NCBI GenBank assembly: GCA_900548695.1
Contig: URLC01000002.1
Coordinates: forward strand, 186,001-250,000
Reading direction: 5' to 3'
Source: an uncultured Mycoplasmatota bacterium
GTDB taxonomy: Bacteria; Bacillota_I; Bacilli_A; RF39; UBA660
DNA length: 64,000 nucleotides
In this document: positions 26,052 to 34,779 of the stretch, piece by piece
Layout of the letters: each line of letters starts with the position of its first letter
How positions within the stretch are numbered: position 1 is the first letter of the stretch
The notes under the pieces: generated by a model
What the model was told of the DNA's origin: nothing
The model's database searches: none
What the model saw: only the letters and a program-made list of their open reading frames with translations
Program-made: the position numbers and the translations under genes

Positions 26052-27035
26052 ATGATAAAACTTGAGATTTTTAAAAAGTTGAAAGAACTTAATTTAGATA
26101 AAGATAAATATGTGGTAATAGGTGATGCAAGCTTGGTGTGTCATGATATTATTGATGAGGCTGATGATATTACTATTTGGTGTTTAGAGGAAGTTTTTAA
26201 TTTATTAGATTGGCCCAGTCGTGAAGAAAATAAAACTTTAGTTAAATATAGAGATGTGATTACTATAAGTAAATCTTTATATGATGATTGGTGTATAGAT
26301 ATTATTGATGGCTATTGTTTTTTAAATATTATTTCTTGTTATGAGTTAAAGAAGAGAGTTAATAAAAAGGAAGATAAAAAATTAATTCAAAAGCTAGAAC
26401 TTATGGTTTGTAGCCAAAATAATTATTATTTTGAAAGTAAGTTAAAAAAGCAAGGTGTAAAGTATATTGCTGGTGTTGATGAAGTTGGACGTGGTCCTTT
26501 AGTTGGTCCTGTTGTTGCGGCTTGTGTTGTTTTACCCGATACTTTTTCTTTAGAGGGACTTACGGATTCAAAAAAACTTAGTGAGAAAAAAAGAGATTAT
26601 TATTATGATGAGATTATGAGGCAAGCACTTGGTGTTGGTGTTGGGATTGTTTCAGAAAAGGTGATTGATGAAATTAATATTTATGAGGCAACAAAAAGAG
26701 CTATGAGGGAAGCTATTTTAGATTGTAATATTAAACCAGAACATATTTTAATTGATGCGATGCCTCTTTCTTTGGAGATTCCTACTACTTCTATTATTAA
26801 GGGTGATTTAAAAAGTATTACGATTAGTGCGGCGAGTGTTATTGCTAAGGTTACTAGAGATAGAATGCTTGATGAATTAGATAAAAAATATCCTATGTAT
26901 GATTTTAAAGATAATAAAGGGTATCCTACTAAAAAACATATTGAAGCTATTCATACTTATGGAATTATTGATGAACATCGAAGAAGTTATGGACCTGTCA
27001 AGGACTATTTAGAAAAACAATTTTCAACTTTTTAG
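26052..27035 (+). CDS. rnhB: Ribonuclease HII with an extra N-terminal domain
   Basis: RNase HII removes ribonucleotides from DNA:RNA hybrids. The C-terminal ~200 residues are a complete RnhB: AGVDEVGRGPLVGPVVAA with the DEVGRG catalytic acids, LTDSKKLSEKKR, ILIDAMPL and SAASVIAKVTRDR. Total length is 327, about 110-120 residues longer than usual. The extension begins YVVIGDASLVCHDIIDEADDITIWCLEE, which recalls the GxxxL...D-D-x-x-x start of a nucleotidyltransferase-like fold, but the catalytic acids are not convincing. No internal ribosome site suggests a separate gene. A fusion or lineage-specific extension is likely. Confidence 0.9.
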   Translation: MIKLEIFKKLKELNLDKDKYVVIGDASLVCHDIIDEADDITIWCLEEVFNLLDWPSREENKTLVKYRDVITISKSLYDDWCIDIIDGYCFLNIISCYELKKRVNKKEDKKLIQKLELMVCSQNNYYFESKLKKQGVKYIAGVDEVGRGPLVGPVVAACVVLPDTFSLEGLTDSKKLSEKKRDYYYDEIMRQALGVGVGIVSEKVIDEINIYEATKRAMREAILDCNIKPEHILIDAMPLSLEIPTTSIIKGDLKSITISAASVIAKVTRDRMLDELDKKYPMYDFKDNKGYPTKKHIEAIHTYGIIDEHRRSYGPVKDYLEKQFSTF

Positions 27036-27079
27036 TAAAAGTAGGGAGTTTTTCATAATATATTAAATGAGGTGGTAAT

Positions 27080-27718
27080 ATGGGATTTGTGTCAGATATT
27101 GTAGGAGATAGAAAAACAAATAAATATGGAGAACATCTTAATCATTTGGCAGTCTCTAATAGATTTTTTTATCATAAGCACCCTTCTAATTGTATACAGC
27201 CTGATGAGTTAGCTTTAGGGGCAAATTCTAAAGAAGAGTTACGTAGAACGGTTTGTGTATCGTTGTATTATCGAGGAAAACCAGATTTTTATGACTTTAG
27301 TTTAATTATGGGTTTGTTTTTTGGGACTTTTAATATTTATTCTTATCAGAACTTGACAGAAAATATGAAAAAGGAACTTGTTAGTTTAGATTTGAATTCT
27401 GAAATTACTAGAAATTTTTTGAGTGAATATTCGTCGAGTTTGATTGATTATTTTCAGAAAACTTATGATATTCATGCTGATTTTTATCAAAAAGAAGTTG
27501 ATAGGATGTTTACAGTTGTTGATGATGAATCTTTATATGGAAATGTAGTTTGTAATGATCTTGGGAAAATACTTATTGCTAGTTATTTAACGATGTCATC
27601 CTTTGATAATTGTTGGTCTAAGAAAGATATTGCTGATAGAATTAGTAATGGAGAAATGATTGTAGAGTTTTCTAGGTTAAATGGTAAATTTAAAGAGTCA
27701 AGTAATATTTTAAAATAG
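27080..27718 (+). CDS. Hypothetical protein, 212 residues
   Basis: A soluble 212-residue protein with a GAGGTGGT ribosome site, between rnhB and topA. It has no signal peptide or membrane helix; the sequence is mixed alpha/beta with several aromatic clusters (FFYHKHPSNC, FYDFSLIMGLFFGTFNIYSYQ). dprA often lies before topA in Bacillota, but this protein has no Rossmann GSR motif and is not DprA. No family recognised. Confidence 0.55.
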   Translation: MGFVSDIVGDRKTNKYGEHLNHLAVSNRFFYHKHPSNCIQPDELALGANSKEELRRTVCVSLYYRGKPDFYDFSLIMGLFFGTFNIYSYQNLTENMKKELVSLDLNSEITRNFLSEYSSSLIDYFQKTYDIHADFYQKEVDRMFTVVDDESLYGNVVCNDLGKILIASYLTMSSFDNCWSKKDIADRISNGEMIVEFSRLNGKFKESSNILK

Positions 27719-27727
27719 GTATTTTCA

Positions 27728-27756
27728 TTGACAAAAGCATAAATTACTAGTATAAG
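27728..27756 (+). promoter_or_regulatory. Promoter of topA
   Basis: TTGACA (27728-27733), a 17-base spacer and TATAAG (27751-27756). Confidence 0.75.
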
Positions 27757-27778
27757 TATGTGAGTAAGGAGGATTTTC

Positions 27779-29809
27779 ATGGCAAAGAATTTGGTAATCG
27801 TCGAAAGTCCTAGTAAGAGTAAGACGATTGAGAAGTATTTGGGAAAAGATTATAAGGTAGTTTCATCTAAGGGACATATTCGTGATTTAGCTACTTCTGG
27901 TCCATTGGGACTTGGTGTTGATATTGAGAACGGTTTTTTACCTAATTATGTTCCAATTAAGGGAAAAGGTTCTATTATTAAAGAATTGAAAAAAGATGTT
28001 AAAGATAGTGATATGGTATATCTTGCAAGTGACCCGGACCGTGAAGGGGAAGCAATTGCTTGGCATTTAAAAGATGCTTTAAATATTTCTGATAATCATT
28101 ATAAACGTATTTTGTTTCATGAAATTACTCATGATAAGGTTTTGGAAGCGATTAAAAATCCAACTGTTATTGATGATAATTTGGTGAAGAGTCAAGAAAC
28201 AAGAAGAATTTTAGATCGTATTATTGGTTTTCGTCTTTCTAAATTATTACAAAGTAAAATCGGGGCGAAGAGTGCGGGACGTGTACAAAGTGTTGCGTTA
28301 AAATTGATTGTTGATAGAGAAAGAGAAATTCTTTCTTTTATTCCAGAGGAATATTGGACTATTACCGCTATATTTCCAGAGTATGAGGCAACGTTATTTA
28401 AATATAAAGATAAAGATATTGAATTAAAGTGTGAGGCGGATGCTAATAAAGTTTTAGAACAATTAGGTAGTACTTATGTTGTTGAGTCTGTTGAGAAAAA
28501 GGAAAGAGCAAAGAAGAGTAAGTTTCCATTTATTACTTCTACTTTACAACAGGAAGCATCTACGAAATTAGGTTTTCCAGCTAAAAAGACAATGAGTATT
28601 GCTCAGAAGTTATATGAAGGTATTGACTTAGGTGATGAGACTGTTGGTTTAATTACTTACATGAGAACTGACTCTGTTCGTTTATCTGATGATTTTGTTG
28701 GACCTGCTAGAAAATATATTGAAGAAAAATATGGTAAGAAGTATGTTGGCTTTGTAAAGCAAAGTAAGAAAAAAGAAAATGTCCAAGATGCTCATGAAGC
28801 AATACGTCCTACTAGTGTTTTAAGAACGCCAGATGCTGTAAAAGCACATTTAAAAGCTGATGAATTTAAATTGTATTCATTAATTTATAAAAGAACCATT
28901 GCTTTTTTAATGGCTGATGCAAAAGTTAATCAAACTACTATTATTTTTGATAATTGTGATTATAAGTTTAAGACTACGGGCCAAATACTTATTTTTGATG
29001 GTTATTTGAAAGTTTATCAAGATTATGAATCAAGTGAAGATAAAGTGTTGCCAGAGATTCATGATAAAGAAGAAGCTATTTCTACTGATATTTCTTCTGA
29101 GCAGCATTTTACTAAACCTCCAGCTCGTTATACAGAGGCTAAGTTAATTAAAGAATTAGAAGAACTTGGTATTGGTAGACCATCTACTTATGCGAAAATC
29201 ATTGATACTATTAAAGAGCGTAATTATGTTGAAGTAGTAGAGAAAAAATTTAAGCCAACAGAGATGGGAATTGAAACTACGGATAAGTTGCAAGAGTTTT
29301 TTAGTGATTTAATAAATGTTGAGTATACTCGCGATATGGAAGAAGATTTAGATAAGGTTGCTGAAGGTAAGGAAGTTTGGAATGAAGTCTTGGCTAATTT
29401 TTATCAATTATTTGAACCGCGAGTTAAAAGTGCTTTTTCAGATATGGAGAAGAAAGCACCTGAAGAAACTGGAGAAGTTTGTCCAGAATGTGGTAGTCCA
29501 TTAGTGGTGCGTAATGGACGATATGGAGAATTTGTAGCTTGTTCTAATTATCCAACTTGTAAATATATAAAAAAGGAAGAAAAAGAAGAAGTTGTTGTTA
29601 TGGATTGTCCTGATTGTGATGGTAAGATTATCGAAAAAACAACGCGTCGTGGTAAGGTTTTTTATGGCTGTAGCAATTACCCAAAATGTAAATTTGCATC
29701 TTGGGATAAACCAATTTCTAGAAAATGTCCAGAATGTGGTAGTTACTTAGTTGAAAAAAATGATAAAATTAAGTGTAGTAGTTGCGCTTATGAAGAAAGT
29801 CAATCTTAA
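27779..29809 (+). CDS. topA: DNA topoisomerase I
   Basis: Type IA topoisomerase that relaxes negative supercoils. 676 residues with AAGGAGG before the ATG. The Toprim domain has LVIVESPSKSKTIEKYLG and LASDPDREGEAIAWH; the catalytic Tyr lies in GLITYMRTDSVRLS. EQHFTKPPARYTEAKLIK is in the core. The C-terminus carries three zinc-ribbon repeats (CPECGSPLV...CSNYPTC, CPDCDGKII...CSNYPKC, CPECGSYLV...CSSC). The length and repeats match Bacillota TopA. It has its own promoter, and a terminator overlaps its stop. Confidence 0.97.
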   Translation: MAKNLVIVESPSKSKTIEKYLGKDYKVVSSKGHIRDLATSGPLGLGVDIENGFLPNYVPIKGKGSIIKELKKDVKDSDMVYLASDPDREGEAIAWHLKDALNISDNHYKRILFHEITHDKVLEAIKNPTVIDDNLVKSQETRRILDRIIGFRLSKLLQSKIGAKSAGRVQSVALKLIVDREREILSFIPEEYWTITAIFPEYEATLFKYKDKDIELKCEADANKVLEQLGSTYVVESVEKKERAKKSKFPFITSTLQQEASTKLGFPAKKTMSIAQKLYEGIDLGDETVGLITYMRTDSVRLSDDFVGPARKYIEEKYGKKYVGFVKQSKKKENVQDAHEAIRPTSVLRTPDAVKAHLKADEFKLYSLIYKRTIAFLMADAKVNQTTIIFDNCDYKFKTTGQILIFDGYLKVYQDYESSEDKVLPEIHDKEEAISTDISSEQHFTKPPARYTEAKLIKELEELGIGRPSTYAKIIDTIKERNYVEVVEKKFKPTEMGIETTDKLQEFFSDLINVEYTRDMEEDLDKVAEGKEVWNEVLANFYQLFEPRVKSAFSDMEKKAPEETGEVCPECGSPLVVRNGRYGEFVACSNYPTCKYIKKEEKEEVVVMDCPDCDGKIIEKTTRRGKVFYGCSNYPKCKFASWDKPISRKCPECGSYLVEKNDKIKCSSCAYEESQS

Positions 29810-29826
29810 TCAGATTGATTTTTTTG
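29801..29826 (+). terminator. Terminator overlapping the topA stop
   Basis: CAATCT (29801-29806), loop TAATC containing the stop, AGATTG and then A plus seven T. Confidence 0.75.
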
Positions 29827-29843
29827 GTTATTTATGATATAAT
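29815..29843 (+). promoter_or_regulatory. Promoter of the 29867 gene
   Basis: TTGATT (29815-29820), a 17-base spacer and TATAAT (29838-29843), with an extended TGA. The -35 overlaps the topA terminator stem. Confidence 0.55.
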
Positions 29844-29866
29844 TTAGCCAAACTAGGGGGGATATT

Positions 29867-31168
29867 ATGGCCGGTATTCATTATTATTTAGTAGGACAAG
29901 AAAAATTTAGTCATCAGTTTCAAGTTATAGATTTTTATCCGGATGATTATTTTTATGGTGCTCATCAGAAATTAGAACAATTGGATTTACTTTCTACTAT
30001 GTTTGAAAATGAAGAAAAATTCGTTCAGTTTTTATGTGATAAAGGAAGACTTCCTAGCTCTAATTATCATCTGATGATTGCCTTTTTTAAAAATAAAGAT
30101 ATTAAATTTTATAATGTTATTTATAATGATCAGTATAATAAACATTTGAATCATTTACGAAAGGGAGCAAGAGAATCCTTATTAGATACGAAGGCTTATA
30201 TTAAGTCTGCTAGTGATGTTATTAAAGAATTTTATGATAGTGTAAAGACTAATGATAGATTGTATAGTATGATTACTGCTAATGCGACTAATATTTATGG
30301 TAAATTTTTAGATTTTTTTAAAACTAAAGATAGAGTGGAGAGTTTTTCAGATTTAAAGAATAGGGATGGTGGTTGGTTTTTACGCTCTTATACGCTACTT
30401 CGTAATATTGTAGAGGCAGAATGTCATTACGAGAAGTTGAATCAGCGTTCTGATGATTTTTATCGTTCTATGGTTGAAGAAAGGCGTATGAATGAGAGAA
30501 AATTATTGAAAGGGAAGGAAAAATTACGTAAATTATTAGGTGATAGAGATAATCCTATGGTGATTCCAGGGCAATTAAGTTTGTTTGATGTTGGTATATT
30601 ATCTGATGGTTATACAGTACCTAGAAAATCTCCTACTGGATATATTTTAGAAAAGGATATGAAAGAACCAAAACAGATTGGTCCCGCTTTGCCAAGGAAA
30701 AAAAGAATTCAAATCCCTGATTATTCTGCAATTGATCATTCTACTAAAGTTTCGGAGGTTTTTGCTACTTTAAATAGAGTGGGTGTAAATCCACTAAGAC
30801 TTGGAGATTATGGCCAAGTAGAATTTTCTTCTCGGTATTTTTCTTATCCAATTTCTTCAGAACAGTTGGAAAAGCTTAATAAGTATATGGATAAAAGGAC
30901 ATTAAAAAATTGTTATTATTATATGCGGTATGATACTTTGATTGATATTGAAAATCGTAAAGGTTTTTCTGTTTGTAGAGAGTTATATGAAGATCGTGAT
31001 TTAGAGGCAAGAAGTCTTAGAAAAAAATTAAAAGATGAAAAAATCTTAAATAGAGCTTATGCTTGGTGTGTTGTTTTTCGAGATTGTTTAGCAGAACAAA
31101 AGGAGTATGAAGAGCGTTCTAAGTGTGAAAGTAGTGAAGGGCATGTTTATGTTAAAAAGCGAGACTGA
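29867..31168 (+). CDS. Hypothetical protein, 433 residues, overlapping xerC
   Basis: A soluble 433-residue protein with a strong AGGGGGGAT ribosome site. No signal peptide, membrane helix or catalytic motif is visible. The middle is long helical sequence with charged runs (MVEERRMNERKLLKGKEKL) that may form a coiled coil. A linker rich in Pro and basic residues (ALPRKKRIQIPDY) precedes a C-terminal region. It overlaps the start of xerC by 20 bases, so the two are translationally coupled. trmFO often lies between topA and xerC in Bacilli, but this protein has no FAD GxGxxG and is not TrmFO. Confidence 0.6.
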   Translation: MAGIHYYLVGQEKFSHQFQVIDFYPDDYFYGAHQKLEQLDLLSTMFENEEKFVQFLCDKGRLPSSNYHLMIAFFKNKDIKFYNVIYNDQYNKHLNHLRKGARESLLDTKAYIKSASDVIKEFYDSVKTNDRLYSMITANATNIYGKFLDFFKTKDRVESFSDLKNRDGGWFLRSYTLLRNIVEAECHYEKLNQRSDDFYRSMVEERRMNERKLLKGKEKLRKLLGDRDNPMVIPGQLSLFDVGILSDGYTVPRKSPTGYILEKDMKEPKQIGPALPRKKRIQIPDYSAIDHSTKVSEVFATLNRVGVNPLRLGDYGQVEFSSRYFSYPISSEQLEKLNKYMDKRTLKNCYYYMRYDTLIDIENRKGFSVCRELYEDRDLEARSLRKKLKDEKILNRAYAWCVVFRDCLAEQKEYEERSKCESSEGHVYVKKRD

Positions 31169-32069
31169 TAATGTTATTAATAATTATTTAGACTATTTAA
31201 AATATGAGAAAAATTATTCTGATTATACGATATTAAATTATAAAGAAGATATTTATGAGTTTTTTCAGTATTTAGAAAGAGAAGGTTTACATTATAAAAC
31301 TTTAGTTTATAGTGATTTACGCTTTTTTCTTATGTATTTAAAAGATGAAAAAAAAGATAAAAATTCTTCTATTGATCGAAAACTTAGTTCTTTAAGGGGA
31401 TTTTATCAATATTTGGCTAATGAACAAGTAGTTTCTAGTAATGTTTTTTCCTTACTGAATGGTCCTAAAAAAGAAAAAAAATTACCTAGATATTTTGAGT
31501 ATAGCGAGTTAGAAGAGTTGTTTTCTGTTTGCTCTTTAAAAAATCCTTTGGAAGAGAGAAATAGACTTATTTTAGAAATGTTATATGCAACAGGAGTTCG
31601 TGTTGGGGAACTCGTATCTATACAAGTTACTTCTATTAATCAAAACAGTAAAACAATTGTCATTTTAGGTAAAGGAAATAAGGAGAGAGTAGTTCATTAT
31701 GGACAATATTGTGATGAGGCATTAAAGTTATATTTACGTGATGGTTATCAAATATTAAATAGAAAAAATAGTCCTTATTTATTTTTGAATGCTCAAGGGG
31801 GAGTTTTGACTGAACGAGGAGTACGTTATATTTTAGAAGAAATTATTAAGAGAACTAGTATTCAAAAACATATATCTCCACATATGATTCGTCATAGTTT
31901 TGCAACGCATTTATTAAATCAGGGATGTGATTTGATGTCTGTGCAAAAATTACTTGGTCATGAAAGTATTAAGGCAACTCAAATTTATACTCATGTCACT
32001 ACTGATAGACTTAAGAGTGTTTATCAAAATAGTTTTCCTAGAGCACATATTGATAATCATAAAAAATGA
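31149..32069 (+). CDS. xerC: Tyrosine recombinase XerC
   Basis: XerC resolves chromosome dimers at dif with a partner recombinase. 306 residues. ATG 31149 is chosen because GAAGGG lies 7 bases upstream; ATG 31143 is also possible. The N-terminal SAM-like domain is NYLDYLKYEKNYSDYT. Catalytic residues are Arg in YATGVRVGEL, Lys in LGKGNKERVV, His/Arg in HMIRHSFATHLL, His in LLGHESIKATQ and Tyr in IYTHV. Its position after topA is typical of Bacillota xerC. The stop is TGA. Confidence 0.93.
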   Translation: MLKSETDNVINNYLDYLKYEKNYSDYTILNYKEDIYEFFQYLEREGLHYKTLVYSDLRFFLMYLKDEKKDKNSSIDRKLSSLRGFYQYLANEQVVSSNVFSLLNGPKKEKKLPRYFEYSELEELFSVCSLKNPLEERNRLILEMLYATGVRVGELVSIQVTSINQNSKTIVILGKGNKERVVHYGQYCDEALKLYLRDGYQILNRKNSPYLFLNAQGGVLTERGVRYILEEIIKRTSIQKHISPHMIRHSFATHLLNQGCDLMSVQKLLGHESIKATQIYTHVTTDRLKSVYQNSFPRAHIDNHKK

Positions 32070-32072
32070 TAG

Positions 32073-32097
32073 GTAGCAAAAAACTTGCTGCTTTTTT
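32073..32097 (+). terminator. Terminator after xerC
   Basis: GTAGCAA pairs with TTGCTGC (one G-T pair) and is followed by six T. Confidence 0.6.
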
Positions 32098-32191
32098 ATT
32101 TTATGATAAAGATTTTTGGGTAAAATAGTTGTTTTTCTTTTCATTTTATTAGACTTTGCGTTATAATGATATTAGTTTGGTAGGTGATGTT

Positions 32192-32467
32192 ATGGAGTTT
32201 GAATTTTCTTCTCAAGAAGAATTGTATAAACGAGTAGAACCTGCTTTAAAAGCAAAACTTGCTGAATTACATCGTTTAGGTTATCCTTATATTCAATTAA
32301 TAGATATTTGGAATTATTTGATTGAAGTAAAGTGGCGCAAGAGTCATGATTTAACTCTGGCTGATATCGTTCATGATATTTTGCATGTTGATAATCGCAA
32401 ACTTGATGAACATTTGAAGGGAAATTTGGCCAAAACTAGGCGTAGCCAGGAAATAGAGACAATATGA
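32192..32467 (+). CDS. ComN-like post-transcriptional regulator
   Basis: 91 residues starting at ATG 32192 behind TAGGTGAT. ALKAKLAELHRLGYPYI and WNYLIEVKWRK with a helical tail fit the small Post_transc_reg family, whose B. subtilis member ComN regulates comE mRNA and sits next to secDF. The same order (this gene, then secDF 13 bases later) is seen here. RNA-related regulation is inferred from the family. It ends in TGA, and a TATAAT (32162-32167) lies upstream. Confidence 0.75.
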   Translation: MEFEFSSQEELYKRVEPALKAKLAELHRLGYPYIQLIDIWNYLIEVKWRKSHDLTLADIVHDILHVDNRKLDEHLKGNLAKTRRSQEIETI

Positions 32468-32480
32468 GAGGTGAAGTTAT

Positions 32481-34757
32481 ATGAAAAAGAAGATGAAAGG
32501 AAAGAAGAAAGTAATAACTACTACTGTTTTTTTACTTCTTATAGTAGTAGGTATTTGTTTTTCTTTTATTCCGTTATTTAAAAATTTAAAGTTTGGTTTG
32601 GATTTACAAGGTGGATTTGAAATTTTATATAAGGTAGAGTCTATTGATGGCTCTAAAATGAATCATGATAAAGTTATGGCTACTTATAAGACCCTTAGTA
32701 AAAGAATTGACAGTTTAGGAGTTAGTGAGCCAGAAATTATTATTGAGGGTAATGATAAGATTCGTGTGAAATTAGCTGGAGTTACTGATCCAGAGGAAGC
32801 TAGAAAGCAATTATCAACTGTTGCGACTCTTTCCTTTAGGGATACTAGTGATAATTTATTAATGAATAGTGATGTATTAGTTTCTGGTGGCGCTAAGGTA
32901 ACACAAGATTCTTCTGGTAATCCCGCTGTATTATTATCTGTTAAAGATAAAGATGAATTTTATAAAGTTACTAATAAAGTAAAAGATTATGATGATAACA
33001 TGATTGTTATTTGGTTAGATTATGATCCAGCTGTTGATAAATATGCTAGCGAAAGTAGTAGTTGTGGTACCAGTGGTTCTAATTGTTTAAGTGCTGCTAC
33101 AGTATCTCAAGGTTTTGCAAGTGATGTTATTATTCAAGGTAATTTTACAGAAGATGAAGTTAACAATTTAGTCGATTTGATTAATAGTGGTTCTTTGCCA
33201 AGTAAACTTACTGAACTTTCATCACAAACTGTAGGTGCATCTTTTGGAGAAGATACACTTCAAACAACATTAATTGCTGGTATTATTGGTATTAGCTTGA
33301 TTATTGTAATCTTACTTTTAGTATATCGTTTTGCAGGATTTATATCTGCTGTTTCAATGATGCTATATACATTCTTAGTTTTCTTAGTATTTTGGGTTGT
33401 TGGTGGTGTGTTAACATTACCTGGAATTGCAGCTTTAGTATTAGGGATTGGTATGGCTGTTGATTCAAATGTTATTATGTTTGCTAGAATTAAAGATGAA
33501 TTATATAAGGGTAAGAGTTTACCACTTGCTTTTAAAGAAGGAACTAAATCTAGTTTTAGTGCTATTTTAGACTCTAATTTAACTACTTTATTAGTGGCCA
33601 TTATTATGTTTATCTTTGGAGAGTCTAGTATTAAAGGTTTTGCCACTATGTTAATTATTACAGTAATAGTTACTATGTTAACTATGGTTGCACTTACTAG
33701 AATTTTATTAAAAGCTGTTGTTAAAACAGGATATTTTGATAAACGTACCAAAGCATTTATTAATGTTAAAAAAGAAGACATTCCTGATGTAAATAAAAAT
33801 GAAACAGTAAAAGTTATACCTTTTAGAAATGCTAATTTTTTAAGATATAGTAAATTATTTATTACAATGTCATTTATTATTATGATTCTTGGTGGAATTA
33901 TGTTTGGTATTCGTGGACTTAATCTTGGTATTGATTATCAGGCTGGTAGTGATATTTCTATTGAAACTAATGAAACATTAACTCAAAAAGAATTGAGTAA
34001 AGATTTAAAAACTTTAAAACTTGATAAAGAATCTATTGAAATTAATGATTCTGATATTACTATTCGTGTTAGTGATGTTTTGGATGGTGAAAAAGTAGAA
34101 AAAGTTACCAATTATTTTTCTGATAAGTATGATGCTAAAACTAATGTTGGTGTTGTTTCTAATGTTGTAAAACAAGAACTTGTAAAAAATGCTATTTTAT
34201 CTGTTTTAGTGGCTATTTTAGGAATTATTCTTTATATTTCAATTCGTTTTAGGTTTACTTATGCTGTTAGTGGTGTAGTAGTTTTAATACATGATGTATT
34301 AGTAGTATTTAGTTTATTCGCTTTATTCCATTTAGAAATTTCTACAATGTTTATTGCAGCAATTTTAGCAATTATTGGTTATTCTATTAATGCAACTATT
34401 GTTACTTTTGATAGAGTACGTGAAAAATTACATGATGTTGATGAGAGAAAATTCAAAAAAGAAGAATTAAAAGAACTAGTTAATGATAGTATAAGGCAAA
34501 TGTTTACAAGAACTATTTATACATCTATTACTACTTTAGTACCAGTTGTTGCATTAATATTTTTAGGTTCTAAAGAAATATTAACATTTAATTTTGCAAT
34601 GTTATTTGGATTAATTGCGGGAACTTATTCTTCTGTTTTTATAGCTACTTGGTTATTTGTTCTTTTAGAAACTAAGAATTTAGGTAAACCAAAGAAGAAA
34701 AAGATTGTTTATACTGATGAGTATGAGGAAAAGGCTATTAAAGGAATTAATTGCTAA
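32481..34757 (+). CDS. secDF: Protein translocase SecDF (fused)
   Basis: SecDF uses the proton gradient to pull secreted proteins out of the SecYEG channel. 758 residues with SecD first and SecF second, the fused form usual in Bacillota. SecD signs are FGLDLQGGFEILY and SLPSKLTELSSQTVGASFGE, followed by GIGMAVDSNVIMFARIKDEL. SecF signs are GLNLGIDYQAGSDI and IIGYSINATIVTFDRVRE. About 12 membrane helices and two large periplasm-type loops are evident. It follows the ComN-like gene and precedes rel by 22 bases. Confidence 0.95.
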   Translation: MKKKMKGKKKVITTTVFLLLIVVGICFSFIPLFKNLKFGLDLQGGFEILYKVESIDGSKMNHDKVMATYKTLSKRIDSLGVSEPEIIIEGNDKIRVKLAGVTDPEEARKQLSTVATLSFRDTSDNLLMNSDVLVSGGAKVTQDSSGNPAVLLSVKDKDEFYKVTNKVKDYDDNMIVIWLDYDPAVDKYASESSSCGTSGSNCLSAATVSQGFASDVIIQGNFTEDEVNNLVDLINSGSLPSKLTELSSQTVGASFGEDTLQTTLIAGIIGISLIIVILLLVYRFAGFISAVSMMLYTFLVFLVFWVVGGVLTLPGIAALVLGIGMAVDSNVIMFARIKDELYKGKSLPLAFKEGTKSSFSAILDSNLTTLLVAIIMFIFGESSIKGFATMLIITVIVTMLTMVALTRILLKAVVKTGYFDKRTKAFINVKKEDIPDVNKNETVKVIPFRNANFLRYSKLFITMSFIIMILGGIMFGIRGLNLGIDYQAGSDISIETNETLTQKELSKDLKTLKLDKESIEINDSDITIRVSDVLDGEKVEKVTNYFSDKYDAKTNVGVVSNVVKQELVKNAILSVLVAILGIILYISIRFRFTYAVSGVVVLIHDVLVVFSLFALFHLEISTMFIAAILAIIGYSINATIVTFDRVREKLHDVDERKFKKEELKELVNDSIRQMFTRTIYTSITTLVPVVALIFLGSKEILTFNFAMLFGLIAGTYSSVFIATWLFVLLETKNLGKPKKKKIVYTDEYEEKAIKGINC

Positions 34758-34779
34758 TAGATTATAGGGAGGTGATCTT

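Noticed and set aside
29867..31168. TrmFO (expected between topA and xerC)
   Set aside because: No FAD-binding GxGxxG motif, and the sequence does not match TrmFO.
33260..33781. Long - strand ORF inside secDF
   Set aside because: It is antisense to conserved SecD/SecF membrane segments, with no ribosome site and no recognisable motif.
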